Below are positions 34,311 through 41,899 of a stretch of 51,367 nucleotides of DNA, in pieces. Both the position numbers and the translations under genes were made by a program. Source of the DNA: Sphingomonadaceae bacterium. GTDB taxonomy: Bacteria > Pseudomonadota > Alphaproteobacteria > Sphingomonadales > Sphingomonadaceae. The stretch spans positions 1-51,367 of the forward strand of contig JANYEY010000007.1 of NCBI GenBank assembly GCA_025359685.1, given 5' to 3'. Each line of letters opens with the position of its first letter. The stretch's first letter is position 1. The notes beneath the pieces are model-generated. The model saw only the letters and a list, made by a program, of their open reading frames with translations. It ran no database searches and was not told the origin of the DNA.

Positions 34311-36139
34311 AGCGCTCTCTGCTACTTTCCGCCGGGGTTGTCCTGACCCTCAGCTCGGCACTGGTGACCGCGCAGGATTCGCCCGAATCGCTGCTTCCGC
34401 CAAGGTTTGAGAAACCCAAATCCGCCACACCGAAGCCAGGAACGCCAGCGCGGCCCGATGCTCCGGGCGCGGTGGTCCAACCGCTCCCGCCTGGCGGCTC
34501 GCCGGGCGATGTGGCCCGGCCCGCCGGGCCGATGCTGCCTTCGGGCGCGCACATCCCGACGCTGCATGAACTTGAAACGATGAGCCCGGACCAGCTTGAC
34601 GAGCTGCTTGGCCTCAAGCCCAAGTTCGACATGCCAGCCGCCGCGCGGCGCTCGATGAAGCAAGTCGGCATTCTCGCTGAGGACGAAGGCGGCATGCCCG
34701 CTGGGTCGGTCGGCCGGCAGAGCCCGCTGCTGATCATGGTGCTGCTTGACGGCAACAAGGGACAGATCGTCTCACGCTGGGGCCATATCCTGCTGCGCCG
34801 CGCACTGGCCTCGCGGCTCGATGCGCCTGCAGGCATGAACCCCGCCGATTTCGCCGCCGGACGCGCCGGTCTGCTGGTCCGCATGGGCGAAGGCGAAGCG
34901 GCGCGCGAACTGGTGCAGGATGTTGACGCCGGGAACTACACCCCGGCGCTGACCCAGGCGGCTATGGACGCTTATGCCTTCACCGCCGACATCACCGGGA
35001 TCTGCCCGGTCACTGCAGTAATCGGATCACAACGTAAGGACGCCGACTGGCGCGCGCTGCGGGCAATCTGTTCCTCGTTCCAGGGCGATGGTTCTTCAGC
35101 GCAATCGCAGCTTGACCGGATGGTTGGTCCCGACGGCTGGCCGCGCATCGATGTGCTGCTTGCCCAGCGTTACGCAGGCTCCGCTGGCAAGGCGCGCCAG
35201 GCGGTAAAGATCGAATGGGACGGGGTCTCCGACATGAACCCGTGGCGCTATGCGCTCGCCATCGCGGTTGGCCTTACTCCGCCCGATTCGCTGACCAAGG
35301 GGCTGCCGAAGCGCTATGCCTACGTCCAGGCGACCGCGCCGATGCTGGGCCTTGAGACGCGCGCTTCGGGCGCCGATCAGGCCGGTGCAGCAGGCATTCT
35401 TTCAAGTGCCGCGATGGTCGATCTCTACAGCCAGATCTATGCGCAAGACGATATCAATGGCGATTGGGCCAAGGCTGCGGATACGCTGCGCAGCGCCTAT
35501 GTCGCCGATCAACCGGCTGATCGCCTCACCGCGATGCGCGCCTTGTGGGATGGCGGCGCGGATGACGAAGCGCGCTATTCGCGTCAGGTGCTGACCGCTT
35601 ACGCTGCGGCGCGGCTGCCGGTGATGAGCGACTACGCCGAACAAGCGCCCGAACTGATCGCATCGATGCTCGCCGCCGGGCTCGATCAGAACGCGCTGCG
35701 CTTGTCGGCGCAGGCGGACACCGGGTCGCTCGCCTGGGGGCAGCTGGCACTGGCCGCGCCAACGCGCTCCAGCCCGGTCGATGGGTCAGCGCTGTCGAAC
35801 TTTCAGGGCAACGACAAGAGCGACGGCTATCGCAAATCGCGGTTCCTGCTGGCGGGGCTCGCCGGGCTGGGCCGGGTCGATACCGCCGCCGCTGGGAGCT
35901 TTGCCGAAAAGCTGGGGATCGACCTTGGCCGGCAGACCAAATGGAGCCGGTTAATCGATCAGGCTTCCGATCTCAACAACCGCGAACTGGTGATCTTGCT
36001 CGCTGGCCTTGGCATGCAGGGCAGCGGCTGGGACAAGATGACCAGCGTCAACCTCTATCACATTGTTTCGGCGCTGAATCGCGTCGGCCTCGGCGCGGAA
36101 GCCCGGATGATCGCGGCCGAGGCTGTCGCCAGAGGCTAG
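34307..36139 (+). CDS. large secreted/periplasmic protein, unknown function
   Basis: The 610-residue protein begins with a signal peptide (KRSLLLSAGVVLTLSSALVTAQ), then a Pro-rich stretch (about residues 25-85). The rest is Ala- and Leu-rich and apparently all helical, of the kind seen in TPR-like solenoids (for example AADTLRSAYVADQPADRLTAMRALWDGGADDEA). No catalytic motif was recognised. The open frame extends upstream to 33962, but that part is antisense to aroK. The start is GTG 34307, overlapping the small membrane-protein gene by four bases. xerD and accA follow on the same strand. Confidence 0.8.
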   Translation: MKRSLLLSAGVVLTLSSALVTAQDSPESLLPPRFEKPKSATPKPGTPARPDAPGAVVQPLPPGGSPGDVARPAGPMLPSGAHIPTLHELETMSPDQLDELLGLKPKFDMPAAARRSMKQVGILAEDEGGMPAGSVGRQSPLLIMVLLDGNKGQIVSRWGHILLRRALASRLDAPAGMNPADFAAGRAGLLVRMGEGEAARELVQDVDAGNYTPALTQAAMDAYAFTADITGICPVTAVIGSQRKDADWRALRAICSSFQGDGSSAQSQLDRMVGPDGWPRIDVLLAQRYAGSAGKARQAVKIEWDGVSDMNPWRYALAIAVGLTPPDSLTKGLPKRYAYVQATAPMLGLETRASGADQAGAAGILSSAAMVDLYSQIYAQDDINGDWAKAADTLRSAYVADQPADRLTAMRALWDGGADDEARYSRQVLTAYAAARLPVMSDYAEQAPELIASMLAAGLDQNALRLSAQADTGSLAWGQLALAAPTRSSPVDGSALSNFQGNDKSDGYRKSRFLLAGLAGLGRVDTAAAGSFAEKLGIDLGRQTKWSRLIDQASDLNNRELVILLAGLGMQGSGWDKMTSVNLYHIVSALNRVGLGAEARMIAAEAVARG

Positions 36140-36169
36140 GCCATCTCAGCCATCGAATCCTTCCTTGCC

Positions 36170-37024
36170 ATGCTCGCCGCCGAACGCGGCGCGGCGCATA
36201 ACACCTTGCTCGCCTATCGCCGAGATCTGGCAGGCGCGGAGGAAGTCATCGGCGATCTGGTCAGCGCCGATCAGGCCGCGTTCGCCTCGCTCGGTGCAGC
36301 ATGGGCCGCGCTGGCGCCGTCGAGCTTGGCGCGCAAATGCTCGGCCTTGCGCCAGTTCTGCGGCTTCATGGTCGATGAAGGCTGGCGCAAGGACGATCCT
36401 TCGCCAAGCTTGCCGCGGCCGCGCAGCCGAAGGCCATTGCCGCGCTTGCTCGGCCACCACGAGATCGGACTGCTGTTCGAACGCGCCGAGCTAGAGGCCG
36501 CGAGCGGCCAGGCCCCGGCCATGAGGCTGCTCGCGCTGCTCGAATTGCTTTACGGCTCGGGCCTGCGCGCCACCGAACTTGTCTCGCTGCCGATGTCAGC
36601 GGTCCCGCGCGATGCGCCGTTCTTGACGGTGACCGGCAAGGGCGGGCAGCAGCGCATGGTCCCGGTCGGCACGCGCGCGAAGGCGGCCTTGTCGCACTGG
36701 CTCGGACTGCGCGGCGAGGGTGGCAAGTTCGTCTTTCCCTCCACCGCGCGCGAAGGGCATCTGACCCGGGTGCGGCTGTTCCAGCTGCTCCGCGCACTGG
36801 CAGCGCGCGCCGGTATCGATCCTGAAAAGGTCAGCCCGCACGTCCTGCGCCACGCTTTTGCCACCCATCTGCTTGAAGGCGGGGCAGACCTGCGCGTGTT
36901 GCAGACGCTGCTAGGCCATGCCGATATCGCGACCACGCAGATCTATACCCATGTCGACAGCGCGCGGTTGGTTACGCTGGTCAATGCGCGGCACCCGTTG
37001 TCAAGGATCTCCGGCGGCGGCTAG
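36170..37024 (+). CDS. xerD: tyrosine recombinase XerD-like
   Basis: The 284-residue site-specific recombinase resolves chromosome dimers with XerC at dif. The N-terminal SAM-like core domain has NTLLAYRRDLAGA. The catalytic set is visible: Arg in YGSGLRATELVSL, Lys in VTGKGGQQRMVPV, HVLRHAFATHLLEGGADLR with His and Arg, LLGHADIATTQIYTHV with the last His and the nucleophile Tyr. The usual N-terminus (about IESFLAMLAAERG) is readable upstream of the ATG, but only GCC, ATC and similar codons lie between the previous stop and 36170, so the start is either this ATG or non-standard. accA follows. Confidence 0.92.
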   Translation: MLAAERGAAHNTLLAYRRDLAGAEEVIGDLVSADQAAFASLGAAWAALAPSSLARKCSALRQFCGFMVDEGWRKDDPSPSLPRPRSRRPLPRLLGHHEIGLLFERAELEAASGQAPAMRLLALLELLYGSGLRATELVSLPMSAVPRDAPFLTVTGKGGQQRMVPVGTRAKAALSHWLGLRGEGGKFVFPSTAREGHLTRVRLFQLLRALAARAGIDPEKVSPHVLRHAFATHLLEGGADLRVLQTLLGHADIATTQIYTHVDSARLVTLVNARHPLSRISGGG

Positions 37025-37075
37025 CCGCCCCGGATGGCCCTTGCCGTCCGAGCCGCAGAGGGGTAGCGAAACCCG

Positions 37076-38023
37076 ATGATTTCTTACCTTGAATTCGAAA
37101 AGCCCGTTGCCGCGCTCGAAGCCCGTATTGCCGAACTGCGTGAAGCTGGGGCGGGCGGCGATGTCGATATTACCTCCGAGATTGAGCGGCTCGAACGGAA
37201 GAGCGCGCAGCTCCTTGCGAGCACTTATGCTGCGCTCACCCCATGGCAGAAAACCCAGGTCGCCCGGCATCCGATGCGTCCGCACTTCGTCGATTACGTG
37301 GCGATGGCCTTCACCGATTTCATGCCGCTGGGCGGGGATCGCTATTTCGGTGACGATCAGGCGATCATCGGCGGTTTTGCCAAACTTGATGGGCGCCGGG
37401 TTATGCTGATCGGGCACGAGAAGGGCAACGATACGCAGAGCCGGATCAAGCACAATTTCGGCATGGGCAAGCCGGAAGGCTATCGCAAGGCGATCCGCCT
37501 GATGGAGCTGGCGGGCCGGTTCGGGCTGCCGGTTGTTACCTTGGTCGATACCTCGGGCGCATTCCCCGGGATCGAGGCGGAGGAGCGCGGCCAAGCCGAA
37601 GCGATTGCCCGTTCGACCGAGGCGTGCCTGACGCTGCCGGTGCCAATGGTCGCGGTGATCGTGGGTGAAGGCGGTTCGGGCGGCGCGGTCGCGCTGGCCA
37701 GCGCCGAACGCGTGCTGATGATGGAACACGCGGTCTACGCGGTGATCTCGCCGGAAGCCGGGGCTTCGATCCTGTGGCGCACGGCCGATAAGGCACCGGA
37801 AATGGCCGAGGCGATGAAAACCACGGCGCAGGATCTTCTGGCGCTCGGCGTAATCGACCGGATCGTGCCCGAACCGGTCGGCGGCGCGCACCGCGCACCG
37901 GCACAGGCGGCGCACACCTTGGCCGAAGCAATCGGCGCTGAGCTCGACAAGCTTGCCAAGTTGTCTTCAGATCAACTCCGCGCGGCCCGCGAAGAACGCT
38001 TCCTGCGGATCGGTGATAACTGA
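37076..38023 (+). CDS. accA: acetyl-CoA carboxylase carboxyltransferase, alpha subunit
   Basis: The 315-residue subunit transfers carboxyl from biotin to acetyl-CoA, the committed step of fatty-acid synthesis. The N-terminal helices (MISYLEFEKPVAALEARIAELRE) are typical. PHFVDYV, GRRVMLIGHEKG, TLVDTSGAFPGIEAEERGQAEAIA, IVGEGGSGGAVALASAERVLMMEHAVYAVISPEAGASILWR are all family hallmarks with oxyanion-hole glycines. GAGGGG lies about 14 bases before the ATG. It lies just after xerD, a linkage common in sphingomonads. Confidence 0.97.
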   Translation: MISYLEFEKPVAALEARIAELREAGAGGDVDITSEIERLERKSAQLLASTYAALTPWQKTQVARHPMRPHFVDYVAMAFTDFMPLGGDRYFGDDQAIIGGFAKLDGRRVMLIGHEKGNDTQSRIKHNFGMGKPEGYRKAIRLMELAGRFGLPVVTLVDTSGAFPGIEAEERGQAEAIARSTEACLTLPVPMVAVIVGEGGSGGAVALASAERVLMMEHAVYAVISPEAGASILWRTADKAPEMAEAMKTTAQDLLALGVIDRIVPEPVGGAHRAPAQAAHTLAEAIGAELDKLAKLSSDQLRAAREERFLRIGDN

Positions 38024-38098
38024 AACGGTCAGGGATCGTTCAGCGCAATCAGGAGTTATAGGTCAGCACAATCCTGAATTAACTTGAGGGGAGCACTT

Positions 38099-39568
38099 AT
38101 GAATTTGCGTCGAACAACGCGTTACCTGCTTGGTGCGGCAATTATCATGGGCACCGTTTCAGGCTCAAGCCTGCCCGCCGCAACCGCGCCGGTGCCCACT
38201 TCGATCAGCGCTAAGGATAAAGCCGAAGGCGCCAAGGCGAACCCCCAGCTGGTGGCCGAATACGGCGGCGCGCTGACCGGGCCGCAAGCTGATTATGTGG
38301 CGACGATCGGCAAGAAGATCGCGGTGCAATCGGGGCTGAGCAACAGTTCGAGCGACTTCACCGTCACTCTGCTCGACAGTTCGATCAACAACGCCTTCGC
38401 CATACCGGGGGGATATATCTACACCACCCGCCAGCTAGTTGCGTTGATGAACAACGAGGCCGAACTTGGCGGCGTACTGGGCCATGAAACCGCTCACGTT
38501 GCTTTGCGGCACAGCGCCCAGCGGCAAAGCGCGGCGACCAAGAACCAAGTGATCGGCGTGATCGGGGCGATTCTTTCCGGCGTGGTGCTGGGCGGCAGCA
38601 GCAAGATCGGGCAACTGCTGCAGTCTGGCTTCATGCAGGGCTCGCAGCTGCTGACGCTCAAGTTCTCGCGCAAACAGGAAAGCGAAGCCGATTCTTACGG
38701 GGTCCAGTACCTGCGCAAGGCCGGTTACGATCCGCGCGCGATGTCGACCGTGCTGCAAAGCCTCGCCAATCAGAATGCGCTCGATGCAAAACTGATGGGG
38801 ACCAGCGACCAGGTTCCCGCATGGGCTTCGACGCACCCCGATCCGGCGTCGCGCGTGCGCACCGCGGCAAGTCTGGCGGGTACCGCGACCGGCGTGACCA
38901 ACCGCGATACCTTCCTCGCCCGGATTGCCGGGCTGACCTATGGCGATTCGGCGGCGCAAGGCTATGCCGAAGGCCGCAGCTTCAAACACCCGATCGAAAG
39001 GCTCGCTTTTGATGCCCCGGTCGGCTTCTACCTTGTCAACGGGACGCAAGCCGTCGCCATCGGCGGTACTTCGGGCAAGGGGCAGTTCACCACCGCCGCC
39101 TTCAATGGCAATCTTGATGCCTATGTAACCGCGCAATTTGCCGCGTTGGCGCAATCGAACCAGACCCAGCTGACGCCATCGGCGATCCAGCACACCACGG
39201 TGAACGGAATTCCGGCGGCCTATGCCACTGCGCGGGTGGCCAACGGTACCAGTCAAGTCGACGTGGCGGTGTTCGCCTATCAGTGGAGCACCTCGCAGGC
39301 GTACCATTTCCTGACCATCACCCAGGCGGGGCAAAACCCGTTCGATGCAATGTTCGGGTCGATGCGGCGGCTGTCTGTGGCTGAGGCTGCGGCGCTGAAA
39401 CCGCGCAAGCTTGCAGTGGTCACCGTCAATCGCTCCGACACCCTGCAGTCGCTCGCCGGACGCATGGCCTATACCGATGCCCCGCTTGACCGCTTCCTGG
39501 TGCTGAACGGCCTGACCAGCACCTCGCGGCTAGTGCCCGGGCAGAAGGTGAAGCTCGTTACTTATTGA
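38099..39568 (+). CDS. M48 family metalloprotease with LysM-like tail
   Basis: The 489-residue protein has a signal sequence (YLLGAAIIMGTVSGSSLPAATA). The zinc motif HETAH lies at residues 129-133, and ESEADSYGVQYLRKAGYDPRAM gives the third ligand. This part resembles BepA/YfgC-type outer-membrane quality proteases. The last 50 residues (VTVNRSDTLQSLAGRMAY, then VLNGLTSTSRLVPGQKVKLV) look like a LysM-type peptidoglycan-binding module. It would act in the periplasm. The ATG at 38099 follows GAGGGGAG; the reading that starts at 38084 lacks this site. Confidence 0.9.
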   Translation: MNLRRTTRYLLGAAIIMGTVSGSSLPAATAPVPTSISAKDKAEGAKANPQLVAEYGGALTGPQADYVATIGKKIAVQSGLSNSSSDFTVTLLDSSINNAFAIPGGYIYTTRQLVALMNNEAELGGVLGHETAHVALRHSAQRQSAATKNQVIGVIGAILSGVVLGGSSKIGQLLQSGFMQGSQLLTLKFSRKQESEADSYGVQYLRKAGYDPRAMSTVLQSLANQNALDAKLMGTSDQVPAWASTHPDPASRVRTAASLAGTATGVTNRDTFLARIAGLTYGDSAAQGYAEGRSFKHPIERLAFDAPVGFYLVNGTQAVAIGGTSGKGQFTTAAFNGNLDAYVTAQFAALAQSNQTQLTPSAIQHTTVNGIPAAYATARVANGTSQVDVAVFAYQWSTSQAYHFLTITQAGQNPFDAMFGSMRRLSVAEAAALKPRKLAVVTVNRSDTLQSLAGRMAYTDAPLDRFLVLNGLTSTSRLVPGQKVKLVTY

Positions 39569-39613
39569 TCCGGTTGAGATGCTCTCAACCGCAGCGGCCA
39601 GCAGGCAAACGAA

Positions 39614-39643
39614 AAGGGGCGGCAGGATTACCTGCCGCCCCTT
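39614..39643. terminator. bidirectional terminator hairpin
   Basis: A perfect 13-bp GC-rich stem (AAGGGGCGGCAGG with CCTGCCGCCCCTT) closes an ATTA loop. It lies between the convergent M48 protease and pilin genes. The sequence before it (CAAACGAAAAGGGGCGGC) nearly repeats that of the terminator at 12489-12531. Confidence 0.9.
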
Positions 39644-39688
39644 CGTGTCTCGTACACCCGAAGGTGTCGTTACACCATCGCTTCGAGC

Positions 39689-39871
39689 TTAGGCGCTCGG
39701 AGCGTTAGCGCTGGCCATAGCCGACGAAGTGGTGTTGAAGGTGGTCTTCAGCTGGCCACCGAGGCCCTGCATTGCGGTGATCGCAGCAACGGCGATCAGA
39801 GCAGCGATCAGGCCGTATTCGATTGCGGTCGCACCAGCTTCGTTACGGAACAGCTTGTTGATGAACTTCAT
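39689..39871 (-). CDS. Flp-type IVb pilin
   Basis: The 60-residue prepilin has a short basic leader (MKFINKLFRNEAG), and the cleavage site precedes ATAIEYGLIAALIAVAAITAM, the conserved Flp pilin segment with Glu5 and Tyr6 of the mature form. The tail is Ser/Ala-rich. Flp pilins form adhesive Tad pili after prepilin peptidase processing. No tad, cpa or rcp assembly genes lie in the window, so export must depend on genes elsewhere. A second pilin gene lies upstream on the same strand. Confidence 0.92.
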   Translation of the reverse strand: MKFINKLFRNEAGATAIEYGLIAALIAVAAITAMQGLGGQLKTTFNTTSSAMASANAPSA

Positions 39872-39973
39872 GATTAGTCTCCTGTTGGTAGTTGCAGTCT
39901 TCAGTTTACCCAGCTCATTCCCTGTCACCCGAAAGAGCAACTGCCGGACTAAGGGAAATTCCTTGCCAAATGT

Positions 39974-40165
39974 TTAAGCCCCGGTGGCTCCCGAAACGGC
40001 CGTCTGCGTGGCCGAAGACACTTTGTCCCAGGTATTCTTGTTTTCAGCGGCAAAGCCCTGCAATGCGGTGAGCATCGCCAAAACGATCAGGGAGCAGATC
40101 ATCCCATATTCGATAGCAGTTGCGCCCTTTTCGTCGTGGATCAGCTCTGAAATAAGTCTTTTCAT
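39974..40165 (-). CDS. Flp-type IVb pilin, second copy
   Basis: This 63-residue prepilin has leader MKRLISELIHDEKG and mature start ATAIEYGMICSLIVLAML. It is a diverged paralogue of the next pilin downstream: it has Trp in its tail (ENKNTWDKVSS) and a cysteine in the hydrophobic segment. The ATG at 40165 was chosen over a longer open frame because homology begins at the leader. The two copies are about 100 bases apart, which allows separate control. It is divergent from mutT. Confidence 0.9.
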   Translation of the reverse strand: MKRLISELIHDEKGATAIEYGMICSLIVLAMLTALQGFAAENKNTWDKVSSATQTAVSGATGA

Positions 40166-40247
40166 GACCCCCGCCTCCGCTCCAATTGCAGACAAGGATT
40201 GCAATATCGTTTGTATTCCTAAGAATTGGTTTACGCGGCCCGATTGA

Positions 40248-40661
40248 ATGAAAAGAAATCCGACAGCGATCGAGGTGGTGGCGGTTGCGCTCATCGATGG
40301 GGCGGAGCGCATTCTGCTGCAAAAGCGCCGCGCCGATCGGCAGCACGGCGGGCTGTGGGAATTCCCAGGCGGCAAGGTGGAAGCCGGGGAAAGCGCGCTT
40401 TCCGCGTTGATTCGCGAAATTGATGAGGAACTCGGGATCGTGCTCGCGCCGGATCACTTGTCGCGTCTTGCCGAGGCGGCCGACCTGGGCGGCGGACTTG
40501 TCATTTCGCTTTACACTTGCCTGGCGTGGCAGGGCGAGCCGCGCTGCCTCGATGCTGCGGCCATCGGCTGGTTTGCTCCGCACGAGTTGCACGCATTGGC
40601 CATGCCGCCGCTCGATCGGCCGCTGGCGGCGGCGCTCGAAAAATGGTTGCAGGGGCGCTAA
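40248..40661 (+). CDS. mutT: 8-oxo-dGTP diphosphatase (MutT-like Nudix)
   Basis: The 137-residue protein has the Nudix box GGKVEAGESALSALIREIDEELGI (residues about 41-64; G-x5-E-x7-R-E-x-x-x-E-E-x-G-I pattern). QKRRADRQHGGLWEFPGG before it matches MutT, which removes 8-oxo-dGTP from the nucleotide pool. The length is typical. The ATG at 40248 has no strong ribosome-binding site. It is followed by tRNA-Arg. Confidence 0.93.
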   Translation: MKRNPTAIEVVAVALIDGAERILLQKRRADRQHGGLWEFPGGKVEAGESALSALIREIDEELGIVLAPDHLSRLAEAADLGGGLVISLYTCLAWQGEPRCLDAAAIGWFAPHELHALAMPPLDRPLAAALEKWLQGR

Positions 40662-40710
40662 TTAGCAGCTTGCCAAGCCCGAAACTGCCCCCTATGTGCG
40701 CCATTCCAAC

Positions 40711-40787
40711 GCGCCCGTAGCTCAGCTGGATAGAGCATCAGACTACGAATCTGAGGGCCGGACGTTCGAATCGTTCCGGGCGCACCA
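40711..40787 (+). tRNA. tRNA-Arg (ACG)
   Basis: A full cloverleaf with acceptor arms GCGCCCG and CGGGCGC. The D-arm contains AGCTCAGCTGGATAGAGC, the anticodon loop CTACGAA gives ACG (wobble A is usually edited to inosine), and the T-arm contains GTTCGAATC. The 3' ACCA is encoded. A copy of its last bases and of the following sequence reappears 68 bases downstream. Confidence 0.97.
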
Positions 40788-40862
40788 TTTCTCCCTTCGG
40801 TCGAAACCCGCCCGAAATTCAGGAATGGTCGGACTTTGTCCTGCGGGGCGCACCATTTCTCC
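40778..40862 (+). repeat. 17-base direct repeat of the tRNA-Arg 3' end
   Basis: GGGCGCACCATTTCTCC occurs at 40778-40794, where it covers the tRNA acceptor end, CCA and flank, and again at 40846-40862. About 51 bases separate the copies. Such an arrangement is what remains after an element integrates at a tRNA 3' end and is lost, or after slippage or partial tRNA duplication. Confidence 0.85.
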
Positions 40863-40883
40863 ATATCAATGAATACAGCAACA

Positions 40884-40965
40884 ATCCCGGTTTGCTCCGG
40901 GATAGAGATCGTTGCTCGCCAGCTTCCATTTGCGCCGTCAAAGGGCCATCACTATCCGGTGGCCC
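40884..40965 (+). promoter_or_regulatory. two-hairpin leader upstream of cysD
   Basis: Hairpin one pairs ATCCCGG (40884-40890) with CCGGGAT (40897-40903). Hairpin two pairs GGGCCATC (40943-40950) with GGTGGCCC (40958-40965), one G-T pair. Its loop contains CTATCC (40952-40957), which is complementary to GGATAG at 40900-40905 in the 3' arm of hairpin one, so a pseudoknot or switch between two folds can be drawn. It ends 28 bases before cysD. No riboswitch class was recognised. Confidence 0.4.
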
Positions 40966-40993
40966 ATCTAGTGGGAAAAGCAGATCAGGCGGA

Positions 40994-41899
40994 ATGACGG
41001 CGAACCTTACCCACCTACAGCGACTTGAGGCCGAAGCGATCCACATCATGCGTGAGGTGGTGGCCGAAGCGGCGCGTCCGGTGATGCTCTATTCGGTGGG
41101 CAAAGACAGCGCGGTGATGCTGCACCTAGCGAAGAAGGCGTTCTACCCATCGCCGCCGCCGTTCCCGCTGCTCCACGTCGATACCACCTGGAAGTTCCGC
41201 GCCATGTACGCGCTGCGGGATCAGATGGCAGCAAAGAGCGGGATGGAGCTGCTGATCTGGCAAAACCCTGAGGCGAAGGAGCGCGGAATCAACCCGTTCG
41301 ATCACGGCGCGCTGCATACCGATATGTGGAAGACCGAGGGGCTCAAGCAGGCGCTCGATCACTGGCAGTTCGATGCGGCCTTTGGCGGCGCGCGGCGCGA
41401 TGAAGAGAAGAGCCGCGCCAAAGAACGCATCTTCAGCTTCCGCACCGCCAGCCACGGCTGGGACCCCAAGAACCAGCGGCCCGAGCTGTGGAACCTCTAC
41501 AACGCGCGCAAGCACAAGGGCGAGAGCATCCGAGTGTTCCCGATCAGCAACTGGACTGAGCTTGATGTGTGGCAATACATCCAGCTGGAGGCGATTCCGA
41601 TCGTCCCGCTCTATTTCGCCGCGCCGCGCCCAACGGTTGAGCGTGGCGGTCTGTTGCTGATGGTCGATGACGATCGCTTTCCGCTGCTGCCGGGCGAAGT
41701 GCCTGTCGAACGCTCGATCCGCTTTCGCACGCTCGGTTGCTATCCGCTGACCGGCGCGGTTGAAAGCAATGCGGCAACGCTGAGCGAGGTGATCCAGGAG
41801 ACACTGCTGACCACCACCAGCGAACGCCAGGGCCGCGCGATCGACAAGGACGCGGGCGGGGCGGGGATGGAAGTAAAGAAGCAGCAGGGGTACTTCTGA
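40994..41899 (+). CDS. cysD: sulfate adenylyltransferase subunit 2
   Basis: The 301-residue PAPS-reductase-like ATPase subunit makes APS from sulfate and ATP together with CysN. The PP-loop is [16 protein letters not shown]. Typical segments include [48 protein letters not shown] and [15 protein letters not shown]. The C-terminal [14 protein letters not shown] is the standard ending. The ATG at 40994 is preceded closely by AGGCGGA; the open reading continues further upstream without homology. It overlaps cysNC by one base. Confidence 0.96.
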   Translation: MTANLTHLQRLEAEAIHIMREVVAEAARPVMLYSVGKDSAVMLHLAKKAFYPSPPPFPLLHVDTTWKFRAMYALRDQMAAKSGMELLIWQNPEAKERGINPFDHGALHTDMWKTEGLKQALDHWQFDAAFGGARRDEEKSRAKERIFSFRTASHGWDPKNQRPELWNLYNARKHKGESIRVFPISNWTELDVWQYIQLEAIPIVPLYFAAPRPTVERGGLLLMVDDDRFPLLPGEVPVERSIRFRTLGCYPLTGAVESNAATLSEVIQETLLTTTSERQGRAIDKDAGGAGMEVKKQQGYF

